A DNA stretch of 41,387 bases from Gemmatimonadales bacterium UBA7835 (GCA_002500925.1 DLTN01000116.1:446-41832); one strand, 5' to 3'; positions 16,645 to 25,327 are shown, counted from the first letter of the stretch. Notes: generated from the sequence alone by a model not told the origin. Numbers and translations: made by a program.

Positions 16645-16923
16645 TTATAGCGACACGAGTCGCTCTAGCGCAGCGTCGGGCTCGTCTCCCTCGAGAGCTG
16701 CCTCGCACGCGTACGTAAGCCAAGCGTCCGCTGCGAGCACTTGGAACGCCGCAGCGCGATCCCTAGACCTATCAAGAGCCTTTTTAAGAGAAACGCTCGC
16801 TGCGTCCCTGAGTCGATCAGGCGTAGCTTCTTGCCCACTGTACATCATGCCAGCCTCGAGCTTAACACGCAGCCCCTCTGGGGGGGACGGATACCGCCCG
16901 CATAGCCAGTCAACCTCAGTCAC
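16645..16923 (-). CDS. Hypothetical protein downstream of alaS (92 aa)
   Basis: A small soluble, mostly helical protein I do not recognise. The GTG start lies inside the end of alaS (8-base overlap) with GGAG about 6 bases upstream, so translation is probably coupled to alaS. The sequence has a CGRYPSPPEG turn near the start and a helical, Ala-rich second half (AAAFQVLAADAWLTYACEAALEG) resembling a helical-repeat fold. No signal peptide or metal motif is seen. The position suggests a partner or accessory of the downstream genes, but nothing in the sequence defines a role. Confidence 0.6.
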   Translation of the reverse strand: MTEVDWLCGRYPSPPEGLRVKLEAGMMYSGQEATPDRLRDAASVSLKKALDRSRDRAAAFQVLAADAWLTYACEAALEGDEPDAALERLVSL

Positions 16924-19561
16924 CTTTGGCTCCAGAGAAAAGATCTCTCACGACGTTGGCCCCCACTCGCAACGCCTCATCGATTTTCGATGCATCCTCG
17001 ATTCCAGCCTGAGCCATGTGTGGACGCCCTCCTCCCCGGCTGCCGACCACAGATGCAACTTCTCGGATGACTGTATCCGCCCTAATCCCTCGCGAAATCA
17101 TATCGTCACTGGCAAAAGTCAAGATTGCTCTCTTATCGCCAGGCATCTCAACTGCGAGTGTAGCTATTCCACTCTCGCCACCAGAGAGAAACTTATCTCC
17201 CCATTTGCGTGCATCATCTAGGTCCCGCACCCGCAATCGGAGTCCCCTGTAAACCACATTACCGCCGCCAGGAATTTCTATCACCTCTTCGGCAATTATA
17301 TCCTCTCCACCGCTACCATGAGCTCGGGCTTCATCCAGAAGACCCTCCACCGCAGCCTTGTCAGTGAGTAGTTGCTCTAATCGCTTCACCACGTTGTCTG
17401 GCCGTGTCTTAAGCACTGACGCGGTCTCTTCCAGAGTAGCCTCCCGCTCCTTGAAGTAGGAAAAAGCACCCCGACCCGTTAGGGCTTCGATCCGCCTCAC
17501 GCCAGACGCAACCCCAGATTCACTGACGATTCGGAAAAGCCCGATGTCACCAGTGTGGGAGACATGCGCACCCCCGCATAGCTCCATGCTTATACCTGGT
17601 ACATCCACGACTCGTACCTCGTCTGCATACTTCTCTCCGAACAAAGCCATTGCACCATCCTTCACAGCATCATCGTATCGCCGCTCAGCAATCTCGACAG
17701 GATGATTTTTCCAGACGGCCTCGTTTACGAAACGCTCCACTTCCCCTTTTTCTCTCTCGGTCATCGGCGCAGTATGAGCAAAATCAAAACGTAGCCGATC
17801 CGGCGCAACGAGAGAGCCTCTCTGGACCACATGTCCACCAAGATGAGACCGGAGCGCCGCGTGCAATAGATGGGTCGCAGTATGATTCCGGGTCGTATCA
17901 AACCTTACATCAGCCGCTACGAGGGCCGTTACTTGGAGGTCGTCTGTCTCCTCCGGGAATACCCCATCGACTTGTCCAAATAGAGCAGTACCAATGGGAG
18001 TCTTCGCGACCCGATCGACCGCAATACTCCAGTCATTACCGCGGACAACCCCCGTGTCTGAAACCTGTCCTCCACTTTCGAAGTAAAATGGGTTCTTCTC
18101 AAGGACCAGGCCGACACCACACTCCATCGCCTTCCATTTCAGCACTGCAGTCTCGACTTCAAGCGATGTGTACCCAACAAAAGTCTGGGATCCGTCCTTA
18201 AGCGGTCTCCATCCCTCTGAGTCGTTAAGTGCCCCGACCTCCACGCTGCTTGCAACACGATCTGCCCTCGAGCGGGCGCGCTGTGTTTCGAGCGCCGTCT
18301 CGAACCCCGCCACGTCAACATCAACCTCTCTCTCCTCAGCCAACAGCTGTGTGAGGTCTAGTGGAAACCCGAATGTGTCATAGAGTTTGAATGCCTCATC
18401 GCCCGAGATCACTCCGCCTTCGGAGCCAGCTAGCTCGTCAAATCGGGCTAGGCCACCTTCTATAGTGGAGAGAAAGCGTTCTTCCTCCGAGCGCGCTGCC
18501 TCCAAAATGTGCCCTCTCCTCTCGGCAAGAGCGGGATAGGCATCACTCATTGTCTCGATAACCGCCTCCACCACCCCGGTGAGCGTAGGTTCCCGGCGAC
18601 CTAGAAGCCAGGCATGACGGACTCCTCTGCGCAAAATCCGCCTTAGTACGTACCCCCGACCCTCATTCGAAGGATGGACACCATCTGAGAGCAGGAAAGC
18701 AACCGCGCGAGAATGATCAGCCAATACGCGATAGCTAACACCAGCTTCGGAAGTTGGGTCATACGCCTCACCAACTAATTCGGCTACGCGGTCCAGAAGC
18801 GGAAAGAAGACATCCGTGTGATAGTTAGAATCTGCACCCTGAAGTACCGCGGCAATCCGCTCCAGCCCAGCTCCCGTGTCAACACAGGGCGCAGGTAACG
18901 GGTGAAGCTCGCCCTCGGCATCTCGATCGAATTGCATGAAGACCAGATTCCACAACTCTACGATCGTTCCCGCATCGTTGAGCTCAACGAACTCGTCAGT
19001 ACTCAAGACAGGCTCCGGCTCGTCTCGAAGATCGTAATGCAGTTCCGAGCACGGACCACATGGCCCAGTGTCTGCCATCTGCCAAAAGTTGTCTTTGTCA
19101 CCAAGTCGATAGACGCGATCCGCCGGCAATCCGATATCGTTCAACCAGATATCTTCTGCCTCGTCGTCTGAATCATGCACAGTCGCATACAGGCGCTCAG
19201 GCTCTAAACCATATACATCAGTGAGGAGCTCAAACGCGTACCGAATGGCATCCCTTTTGAAGTAGTCGCCGAATGAGAAGTTACCCAGCATCTCAAAAAA
19301 GGTGTGGTGCCGAGTCGTCCGCCCAACCTCCTCGAGATCATTATGCTTACCGCCCGCACGCACGCACTTCTGCGATGTAGCAGCGCGCTTCACCCCGAGG
19401 TCTTCCTGGCCCAGAAACACCTTCTTGAACTGGACCATCCCCGCGTTCGTAAAGAGCAAGGTGGGGTCGTCCGTCGGCACCAAGGATGATGACGACTTTA
19501 CAGCGTGCTTTCGCTCCTCAAAAAAGGAGAGGAAACAGTTACGAATTTCAGCGGTCTTCAT
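16916..19561 (-). CDS. alaS: Alanine--tRNA ligase
   Basis: Charges tRNA-Ala and edits Ser/Gly mischarging. The start at ATG 19561 gives MKTAEIRNCFLSFFEERKH, matching the family N-terminus; an upstream GTG at 19588 would add nine atypical residues. About 881 residues. The class II catalytic core has LLFTNAGMVQFKKVFLG, the motif 2 region TSQKCVRAGGKHNDLEEVG and FFEMLGNFSFGDYFK. The editing domain has the zinc ligands HTATHLLH and CGGAHVSHTGDIG. The C-Ala region ends RGGGRPHMAQAG. It is complete, with no odd residues seen. No strong ribosome binding site precedes either start. It heads a probable alaS - 92 aa - 31 aa - gmhA unit and lies 189 bases after recA. Confidence 0.97.
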   Translation of the reverse strand: MKTAEIRNCFLSFFEERKHAVKSSSSLVPTDDPTLLFTNAGMVQFKKVFLGQEDLGVKRAATSQKCVRAGGKHNDLEEVGRTTRHHTFFEMLGNFSFGDYFKRDAIRYAFELLTDVYGLEPERLYATVHDSDDEAEDIWLNDIGLPADRVYRLGDKDNFWQMADTGPCGPCSELHYDLRDEPEPVLSTDEFVELNDAGTIVELWNLVFMQFDRDAEGELHPLPAPCVDTGAGLERIAAVLQGADSNYHTDVFFPLLDRVAELVGEAYDPTSEAGVSYRVLADHSRAVAFLLSDGVHPSNEGRGYVLRRILRRGVRHAWLLGRREPTLTGVVEAVIETMSDAYPALAERRGHILEAARSEEERFLSTIEGGLARFDELAGSEGGVISGDEAFKLYDTFGFPLDLTQLLAEEREVDVDVAGFETALETQRARSRADRVASSVEVGALNDSEGWRPLKDGSQTFVGYTSLEVETAVLKWKAMECGVGLVLEKNPFYFESGGQVSDTGVVRGNDWSIAVDRVAKTPIGTALFGQVDGVFPEETDDLQVTALVAADVRFDTTRNHTATHLLHAALRSHLGGHVVQRGSLVAPDRLRFDFAHTAPMTEREKGEVERFVNEAVWKNHPVEIAERRYDDAVKDGAMALFGEKYADEVRVVDVPGISMELCGGAHVSHTGDIGLFRIVSESGVASGVRRIEALTGRGAFSYFKEREATLEETASVLKTRPDNVVKRLEQLLTDKAAVEGLLDEARAHGSGGEDIIAEEVIEIPGGGNVVYRGLRLRVRDLDDARKWGDKFLSGGESGIATLAVEMPGDKRAILTFASDDMISRGIRADTVIREVASVVGSRGGGRPHMAQAGIEDASKIDEALRVGANVVRDLFSGAKGD

Positions 19562-19672
19562 CGGATTGGTCGATTGGAAGCCGTTCACGGTGCTGAGTTC
19601 ATCAGTTCGCCGGAACTAGGTGCGGCTAGAGGGCAAAAGATAAGAGCCTAAGACGAATCTGTCGTCCGGATC

Positions 19673-19693
19673 AGCTTTGCCAACCCCAAAGCT
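19673..19693. repeat. 7-bp inverted repeat in the recA-alaS gap
   Basis: AGCTTTG (19673-19679) and CAAAGCT (19687-19693) form a perfect stem with a 7-base loop. It lies between the end of recA and the start of alaS, with a shorter GACGA/TCGTC hairpin just after it on the minus strand. No T-run follows, so termination is uncertain. The rest of this gap holds no gene I can support, and recX is not here. Confidence 0.3.
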
Positions 19694-19750
19694 CATCTGC
19701 ACCGCACCCTCGCTCTAACCCGAAAAGTCGCTCCAGTCCTGATTAAGGAA

Positions 19751-20848
19751 TCACTCCTCACCCGTATTCAAAGTTACCGGATCTTCTTCCTGGTCGGCGG
19801 CGGAATCTATCTGACCCTCGCTCTCCTGAGCTTCCACCAAACCCAAAGCTACCCGCAACTGTATATCAATTTCTCTGGCTATATCCGGATTTTCTACAAG
19901 GAAATGCTTGGAATTTTCTTTACCCTGCCCCAGTCGCAGATCCCCATAAGAGAACCATGCTCCAGACTTCTGTACGATCTCGTGCTCCACACCAAGATCC
20001 ACCAGCAACGCGTTGTGACTCACACCCTCGTTGTACTGGATATCAAATTCAGCCTGCCGAAATGGAGGCGCACACTTGTTTTTCACCACTTTAACGCGGG
20101 TCCGATTTCCAATCACATCCTGCCCATCCTTGATCGCACCGATGCGCCGGATATCAAGGCGAACCGAAGCGTAAAACTTCAAGGCGCGGCCACCTGACGT
20201 CGTTTCAGGACTTCCGAACATCACACCGACTTTCTCTCGGATCTGGTTTGTAAAAATCACCGATGTATGAGAGCGATTTACGGCTCCAGTCAGCTTTCGG
20301 AGCGCTTGGCTCATAAGCCTTGCCTGGAGCCCAACGTGGGTGTCGCCCATCTCTCCCTCAATCTCCGCGCGAGGCACTAGAGCCGCGACCGAATCGATGA
20401 CAACGACGTCGATTGCGTTACTTCGGATCAGCACTTCTGCTATCTCGAGCGCCTGTTCACCTGTATCAGGTTGGGATACAAGTAGGTTGTCGACGTCGAC
20501 TCCAAGCTTACGTGCATAGCCGACATCGAGCGCATGCTCTGCGTCGATGAACGCAGCAATGCCTCCTAACCTTTGCGCACTCGCAATCACCTGAAGACAG
20601 ATGGTTGTTTTACCAGACGATTCTGGACCGTAGATCTCGCTGATCCTACCACGGGGCATCCCACCTATCCCGATAGCAGCGTCTAGATTGATGGCGCCCG
20701 TTGGGATGGCCTCGATGGCGGCCGGGCCGCCATCCTCCCCCATTCGCATGATCGCACCTTTTCCGAAAGCGCGCTCAATCTGGGTAAGCGCTGTATCTAG
20801 CGCTTTCTCTTTATTGTCTGACTTTCTTTCAGTCGCCGCGCCTGCCAT
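19751..20848 (-). CDS. recA: Recombinase RecA
   Basis: The central strand-exchange protein of homologous recombination and co-protease of the SOS response. At 365 residues it is normal length. The N-terminal helix ALTQIERAFGKGAIMRMG is followed by Walker A GPESSGKTT (74-82), the MAW region VSQPDTGEQALEI, Walker B VVVIDSVAALVP, loop L1 EIEGEMGDTHVGLQARLMSQALRK and loop L2 FTNQIREKVGVMFGSPETT. The C-terminus is acidic (DSAADQEEDP), as is typical. A strong GGAGGT lies just before the ATG. No LexA-type box was recognised in the 244 bases upstream, which hold inverted repeats instead. Confidence 0.98.
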   Translation of the reverse strand: MAGAATERKSDNKEKALDTALTQIERAFGKGAIMRMGEDGGPAAIEAIPTGAINLDAAIGIGGMPRGRISEIYGPESSGKTTICLQVIASAQRLGGIAAFIDAEHALDVGYARKLGVDVDNLLVSQPDTGEQALEIAEVLIRSNAIDVVVIDSVAALVPRAEIEGEMGDTHVGLQARLMSQALRKLTGAVNRSHTSVIFTNQIREKVGVMFGSPETTSGGRALKFYASVRLDIRRIGAIKDGQDVIGNRTRVKVVKNKCAPPFRQAEFDIQYNEGVSHNALLVDLGVEHEIVQKSGAWFSYGDLRLGQGKENSKHFLVENPDIAREIDIQLRVALGLVEAQESEGQIDSAADQEEDPVTLNTGEE

Positions 20849-20983
20849 CTAACCTCCGTTGCTTGGCCGCCTTGATTCGGGCAATGGATTCGAAAATACC
20901 GCACCCGAAGATAAAGCGAAAGTCCTTCAAAGTTTCTGCCTTTTGATTAGCAACCTATGCCTAGGTCTTTTGTCCGGAAATGC

Positions 20984-21027
20984 CGCGCCGGAAAAGGTGA
21001 AGGGCACCAGTCACGCGTACCGGCGCG
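20984..21027. repeat. 8-bp GC-rich inverted repeat upstream of recA
   Basis: CGCGCCGG (20984-20991) pairs perfectly with CCGGCGCG (21020-21027). The 28-base interval contains its own GGTG/CACC hairpin, giving a nested stem. It lies after the exported protein gene and before recA. It could end the upstream transcript or form part of the recA leader. No T-run follows. A second short pair, TCTCA/TGAGA, lies between it and the upstream stop. Confidence 0.35.
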
Positions 21028-21092
21028 AATAGGCATAAAGCTGCTGACAAGCTGAACTAGAGATTCTCTGTCTCAAGGAAGACTGAGATAGA

Positions 21093-22517
21093 CTAGCCTG
21101 GCAGGTCGCGCTCGTAACGTTGCCAAACCCCCGGATAGATCGGAATAAAAATCACGTCCAGTGGTCGCTGAGCACTGACTACCGCAAATACGGGCACCCC
21201 TCGGAATACGCCGACCCGAAGAATCTGATCACAATCGATCGGGAATGTATCCTCGGATTTCTGAAAGTCTCCCCCCTCGAAGACTATTACCTCGTCGTCA
21301 AGGTACCAGAACGAAGAACCAGCATAGTTCCCAGCAAAGTTCATTGCAGGCCTTAATGAGCCAAGCGGAACCGATGGCATCCCGACAAGCGTATCTCCTG
21401 CTGCGCTAACTTGGATGGATACATTTTGACCCGTTGCAAGACATATTGAAACTGACTCTCCTGACTCAACTGCCACCACGGATAACGAGGCACCTATCAT
21501 GATCGTGTCCGGCGGCGGCGGCGGCATATAAATCGTGTCCGGCTCGCTTCGGCGCATCATCCGAGGACGACAACGAAAACCTGATCCTCTCGGACAGAGC
21601 GCCGCAGAGAGCGTGAAGCCCAGCTTTGGCTTGTGATACTCGGAGAATTGCCCATCAGTGGGCCAAGGATGATTGAGCGCAAGCCCTTGAACGCCCACTC
21701 GGATACCATTCAGGTCGATTTGTGCGCCCACGTTCACATCGAACCCGTTGTGCTCCGCCATCACAGTTAACTTCGACCGCTTTCCAGTTGACACATGGAG
21801 GCTAGTACCTGCGAACCAACCGTTATTTGTCGCAGGAGCGTAAAATTCTAGCCCACTTCCAGCGGAAAACATCCCTCCGCCATACCCGAGTGAAAAGGTC
21901 ATGTCGTTCTTTGGCAGAAACCCGCCCTCGTACCCACGCAGGTAAGCGGTCGCTACGCCATAAATGCTCAAGTTGGTCTCAAGCCCCCGCTCTTCACTGT
22001 AGCTCTTCCTCAGCCTCTCATCCGGGAAGCCAAGCCTCCCTGGTGCATATCTCACAGCCCGTCCGGAAGAGGGGCTAGAGAAGGACGGAGACGTCAGGTA
22101 TCGACCCCCTACCGCAAAGCCTAGCCCCTGGTCTACCGGTTCCCACAATCGGAGTCGAGCGAACGCACCCCAGATATCCCCTCCTCTTGATGCATCGTTC
22201 AGTGACTGAACAGTCACACCCGCCTCGGCCCAGTCGAAGATCCCCACGGATGCAGAAAAATCTTTGAAGAACTCGCGACTGGACGGCCCAAACCCCGAAG
22301 GATGACCCGAGTCATCAATCTCGATTCGGCGCCCTAGTGAGGACCAGAATCCCGAGTAGGTAGTAGCTACATTCAGGTGCGGGAGAACATTGGATACAGG
22401 GATGTCTAGCAACCCCGAACCGTAGCGCTGCGTACTCGGCATACTCGGCGTTTGGGCTGCGACCACCGAAATCACTGACACAAAAAGGACGACAAGGGCC
22501 GATAGAGTTCTTCCCAT
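21093..22517 (-). CDS. Exported hypothetical protein, probable outer-membrane-associated beta protein
   Basis: About 474 residues from the ATG at 22517. I chose this start because it gives a classic signal peptide (MGRTLSALVVLFVSVISVVAAQT, cleavage after VAA) and does not overlap ccmD. The mature part has many short beta strands with alternating aromatics (WAEAGVTVQSL, LGFAVGGRYL, MTFSLGYGGGMF, KLTVMAEHNGFDVNVGAQI), resembling an outer membrane barrel, up to about residue 300. A Pro-rich hinge (MPPPPPDT) then leads to a second beta domain of about 130 residues. No named family is recognised. It lies 28 bases after ccmD and may be read through from the ccm operon; a role in cytochrome biology is not implied by the sequence. 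Confidence 0.75.
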   Translation of the reverse strand: MGRTLSALVVLFVSVISVVAAQTPSMPSTQRYGSGLLDIPVSNVLPHLNVATTYSGFWSSLGRRIEIDDSGHPSGFGPSSREFFKDFSASVGIFDWAEAGVTVQSLNDASRGGDIWGAFARLRLWEPVDQGLGFAVGGRYLTSPSFSSPSSGRAVRYAPGRLGFPDERLRKSYSEERGLETNLSIYGVATAYLRGYEGGFLPKNDMTFSLGYGGGMFSAGSGLEFYAPATNNGWFAGTSLHVSTGKRSKLTVMAEHNGFDVNVGAQIDLNGIRVGVQGLALNHPWPTDGQFSEYHKPKLGFTLSAALCPRGSGFRCRPRMMRRSEPDTIYMPPPPPDTIMIGASLSVVAVESGESVSICLATGQNVSIQVSAAGDTLVGMPSVPLGSLRPAMNFAGNYAGSSFWYLDDEVIVFEGGDFQKSEDTFPIDCDQILRVGVFRGVPVFAVVSAQRPLDVIFIPIYPGVWQRYERDLPG

Positions 22518-22545
22518 CACAGAAGAAAACCCGTCACACTGCGGA

Positions 22546-22794
22546 TTATTCGACCCCACGGTCCTCGATCGCTCGTAATCGCCGAGCGATTGATATAACC
22601 CATCCACCGATCATCAAAATTACCAGAGCATAGGCCGCAAAAACGTGCCAGTAAGCCCGAAGGTTCTGCTCGGCAAGCCGGTTCACTTGAGGCGGCACTC
22701 CAGCGGCCTCTTGAGCGAAAGTCACAGCCGATGTTACGGCGAGTCCGGCTAGCGATAGCAGAAGCGAGCGAAGTACGATGTTCTTCATGATCAT
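22546..22794 (-). CDS. ccmD: CcmD-like small membrane protein with extended N-terminus
   Basis: From the ATG at 22794 the protein has 82 residues; an ATG two codons later is equally possible. A signal-like hydrophobic segment (about 8-26, ending TFAQ) is followed by a short periplasmic stretch. The CcmD-type membrane helix then follows, HVFAAYALVILMIGGWVISIARRLRAIED, with the basic cytoplasmic end typical of CcmD. Ordinary CcmD lacks the first hydrophobic segment, so this is a longer variant. In System I, CcmD holds CcmC-CcmE complexes for release of holo-CcmE. It starts 7 bases after ccmC, which supports the assignment. Confidence 0.75.
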   Translation of the reverse strand: MIMKNIVLRSLLLSLAGLAVTSAVTFAQEAAGVPPQVNRLAEQNLRAYWHVFAAYALVILMIGGWVISIARRLRAIEDRGVE

Positions 22795-22801
22795 TTTGTT
22801 G

Positions 22802-23491
22802 TCAGGCTGTAGACCGCGAGCGGAGATCAGCTTCCGCCCGAAGTGCCTCGACCGCATAGCGGAAGAGAAAGAGTCCAAAGAAGAGCAGTGAAAAGACAAG
22901 CACACCGAACAAGAGGGTCACTAGCATGTCCCCGGGCAGGGTCGGACCATCGGGTTTAGCGACGACTGGCTCAGGATGTAAGGATCGAAACCATACGACA
23001 CTGAGGTGAATGAACGGGATATCCATGGCACCTATGATCGCGACCACAGCAGCAAAACGCTTGCCCTTATCGGGGTCCTCCGTTGAGTTCCGGACCATGA
23101 TATAACCGACAAAGATGAACCACAGAAGCAGTGTTAGCGTCAATCGAGGTTCCCAGGTCCAATATGTACCCCAAGCAATCTTACCCCACAGCGGTCCAGT
23201 GGTGAGCACGAGCGTCGCAAAGACCAATCCTCCCTCTATAGCACAGAGAGCCGCTCGATCGAGGCGATCATCTCGCAGCCAAAGGTACATACCACTCGCT
23301 AAAGCGGCGAAGCCAATCGCCAAAAAGCTCGTCCAGGCCGCCGGCACATGAACATAGAAAATCCGCTGGACGACCCCCTGGTTCACCTCTGTGGAAACCC
23401 AGAAAAAGCACATCCAGTACAGGGCGATGAGCCCGGCGAGGCCCAGGACCGTTAGCACGATCCCTCCTCTTCTCATTCCCGCTGTCGTCAT
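22802..23491 (-). CDS. ccmC: Heme exporter/handling protein CcmC
   Basis: A six-helix membrane protein of 229 residues that loads heme onto CcmE. The tryptophan-rich WWD segment reads WGTYWTWEPRLTLTLLLW, with flanking His residues in FYVHVPAAW (helix 2 side) and IPFIHLSVVWFRSLHP, as expected for the two axial ligands. The start is the ATG at 23491, which shares one base with the ccmB stop (TGATG) and has GGAGG just upstream. A longer in-frame extension to 23773 lies over ccmB and is not real. CcsA-type proteins are related, but size and neighbours indicate CcmC. Confidence 0.93.
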   Translation of the reverse strand: MTTAGMRRGGIVLTVLGLAGLIALYWMCFFWVSTEVNQGVVQRIFYVHVPAAWTSFLAIGFAALASGMYLWLRDDRLDRAALCAIEGGLVFATLVLTTGPLWGKIAWGTYWTWEPRLTLTLLLWFIFVGYIMVRNSTEDPDKGKRFAAVVAIIGAMDIPFIHLSVVWFRSLHPEPVVAKPDGPTLPGDMLVTLLFGVLVFSLLFFGLFLFRYAVEALRAEADLRSRSTA

Positions 23492-24171
23492 CAATCCTCC
23501 ACTACATAACGAAACAATACCGCCCCTGCCGCAACTGCGGCCAGCGCGAACGCACCCAGCATCCTGACATTCCCCTCTACTTCGGTGAAAGGCCTTCCGC
23601 TTACGAGTGGCGTCATAGCCCCCACACCATAAATCACCATCGGCACCATCAAAGGGAAGACCAGTACCGGTAGTAGAGTCTCTCTCAAGTGGGTCCCTGC
23701 AGCGACTGCAGCGAACAGAGTCCCGACAGCTACAAATCCTAATGAACCAATTCCAAGCACGAACACGACCCAACCAAGGTTCCGATCGAGATCTATCCCG
23801 AAGAACAGACCAAAGACGCCAAGTACCAGAAGAGACACGACATACAACAGCACGAAATTGGCAATGAGCTTCCCAAGAAATATCGCATCCTTAGGAGCTG
23901 GAGACATGAGTATACCCTGCAGTGCGCCGTCTTGAGACTCCAAGTGGAACGTCCGGCCAACACCGAGAAGTCCACCGAAGATAAGGGTCATCCAGATGAG
24001 TCCTGTTGCAACTTCGTTGGGCCTAACCGTAGTCGTATCAATTGAAAAATTGAACAACACCCCTGTGAGGACCGCGAACGCACACATCGCGCCGATCCTC
24101 TCTCTCGACCGGATTTCGAGTACCAAGTCCTTCCGGAGAATTGCCCAAACTTGCGTCAGATAAGTATTCAC
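23491..24171 (-). CDS. ccmB: ABC transporter membrane subunit CcmB
   Basis: The membrane partner of CcmA, 226 residues with six hydrophobic helices. Family features are the N-terminal AILRKDLVLEIRSRERI, LIWMTLIFGGLLGVGRTFHLESQDGALQGILMSP with the coupling-helix region, and LLPVLVFPLMVPMVIYGVGA. Together with CcmA it powers release of heme-loaded CcmE from CcmCD. It starts at GTG overlapping the ccmA stop (GTGA) and ends sharing one base with ccmC, so it is translationally coupled on both sides. Confidence 0.93.
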   Translation of the reverse strand: MNTYLTQVWAILRKDLVLEIRSRERIGAMCAFAVLTGVLFNFSIDTTTVRPNEVATGLIWMTLIFGGLLGVGRTFHLESQDGALQGILMSPAPKDAIFLGKLIANFVLLYVVSLLVLGVFGLFFGIDLDRNLGWVVFVLGIGSLGFVAVGTLFAAVAAGTHLRETLLPVLVFPLMVPMVIYGVGAMTPLVSGRPFTEVEGNVRMLGAFALAAVAAGAVLFRYVVED

Positions 24172-24899
24172 ACCCGACCTTCCACAACACAGTGGTAATG
24201 GCTTTCAAAGTCTTCCCATCTAGCACCCTTGAGACTCCCCTCCCACTCGAAACGGCCGCCCACTTGGATGGCGATTCTCGTCGCCATCTCTAGCCCTTCA
24301 CGCAGGTTATGCGTGACCATCACCACCGTACGACGCCCATCCTTTAATTCCTCTAGAACGTCGCGGAGCACTAATGCTGCAGCCGGATCCAGGCCCGAGT
24401 AGGGTTCATCTAGCAGGACGAGGTCAGGATCGTGCAAAAGAGCCCGCGCTAGGGACGCACGCTGTCGCATACCATGTGACAACTTTCGCACTTCAGATCG
24501 GGCTCTCTCACTCAAACCCACCCTCCGTAGCCTAGAGGCGATCCTATCTTTAAGGTCGGCGATACCGAAGAGCTTTCCGTAAAAGTTAAGATTCTCCTCT
24601 ACAGTCATTCGGTCGTAAAGGAAACCCTTATGAGAGAGCATCCCAATTCGGTGGCGCCATTCGTGTCGAGCGAAGTCCAATTCCTCCCCACAGACACTCA
24701 CCGAGCCTGTCGTCGGGCGCATCGCGCCAGATAGCATACTCAATAGCGTGGATTTTCCCGCTCCGTTGGGGCCGACAATCGTCAGGAACTCACCTTCCGA
24801 CATAGACAAATCGAGAGCATCGACCGCAACAACCGACCCATAATCACGATGGAGACCTTTCGCTTCAAGCACCAAACGCCCAGGAGACACGCCGATCAC
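24168..24899 (-). CDS. ccmA: Cytochrome c biogenesis ATP-binding protein CcmA
   Basis: An ABC ATPase of 243 residues. Walker A is GPNGAGKSTL, the Q-loop region is GMLSHKGFLYDRMTVEENL, the signature is LSHGMRQRASLARAL (LSHGM instead of LSGGQ), Walker B is LVLLDEPYSGLD, and the switch His is in VTHN. A degenerate signature is usual in CcmA. It works with CcmB in the inner membrane. The GTG start overlaps the stop of the zinc-ribbon gene (GTGA). Assignment as CcmA rather than a generic exporter rests on the adjacent ccmB, ccmC and ccmF. Confidence 0.93.
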   Translation of the reverse strand: MIGVSPGRLVLEAKGLHRDYGSVVAVDALDLSMSEGEFLTIVGPNGAGKSTLLSMLSGAMRPTTGSVSVCGEELDFARHEWRHRIGMLSHKGFLYDRMTVEENLNFYGKLFGIADLKDRIASRLRRVGLSERARSEVRKLSHGMRQRASLARALLHDPDLVLLDEPYSGLDPAAALVLRDVLEELKDGRRTVVMVTHNLREGLEMATRIAIQVGGRFEWEGSLKGARWEDFESHYHCVVEGRV

Positions 24900-25327
24900 C
24901 CTGCGACTGTTTCAGCCAGAGCGAGCCCACATGCCGAGCAGAAGAGGCTCCCCTTGTCATTCGTATACAAACACGAAGGACACGTGACACCGTCACTGAA
25001 CCCCTCACGAAGCTTTATGATTTCAGCTTCCAACGTTTCGTTGATATCACCGCCGGCCTTCGAGGCCTCATCGTCCTCAAGGGCAGCTAGGGCCTCTGCG
25101 GTCAGTTCATTCTTCAGTGAGTGATAGTCTCGCTCATCTAGCTTGCCTGCCAGGAAGTCGTACTCGACGTCACGAAGTGCGAGGAGCGCAACCCGCTTCC
25201 TGGCTTCAGTCTCAGTCATCTCATCGTCAGCCCGCTCGAGAGATGCATGTATGCCGTTCACAACTGGCTGCAGTATGAAGAGGACCACTGCAGCTGCGAC
25301 TAGCGTGACGCCAAGATATAAGGTCAT
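24896..25327 (-). CDS. CcmI-like membrane protein with C-terminal zinc ribbon
   Basis: A 143-residue protein. An N-terminal membrane helix (about 4-22) is followed by a charged helical region, ALLALRDVEYDFLAGKLDERDYHSL (about 48-71), which resembles the N-terminal part of CcmI. The C-terminus is a zinc ribbon with CPSC (116, 119) and CSAC (130, 133). It lies between ccmF and ccmA, near where CcmH or CcmI might be expected. No LRCxxC motif of CcmH is seen, and the Cys pairs look structural rather than redox-active, so it should not be called CcmH. It may link the Ccm proteins or handle apocytochrome; that is inference. Confidence 0.75.
   Translation of the reverse strand: MTLYLGVTLVAAAVVLFILQPVVNGIHASLERADDEMTETEARKRVALLALRDVEYDFLAGKLDERDYHSLKNELTAEALAALEDDEASKAGGDINETLEAEIIKLREGFSDGVTCPSCLYTNDKGSLFCSACGLALAETVAG

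Noticed and set aside
19616..19696. 26-codon ORF in the recA-alaS gap, considered as a recX remnant
   Set aside because: No ribosome binding site, overlaps a hairpin, and shows no resemblance to RecX.
23492..23773. Long N-terminal extension of ccmC
   Set aside because: It lies over ccmB in another frame; the ATG at 23491 has a good ribosome binding site and fits CcmC length.
24896..25327. Assignment of the zinc-ribbon protein as CcmH
   Set aside because: It lacks the LRCxxC redox motif; its four Cys are spaced as a structural zinc ribbon.
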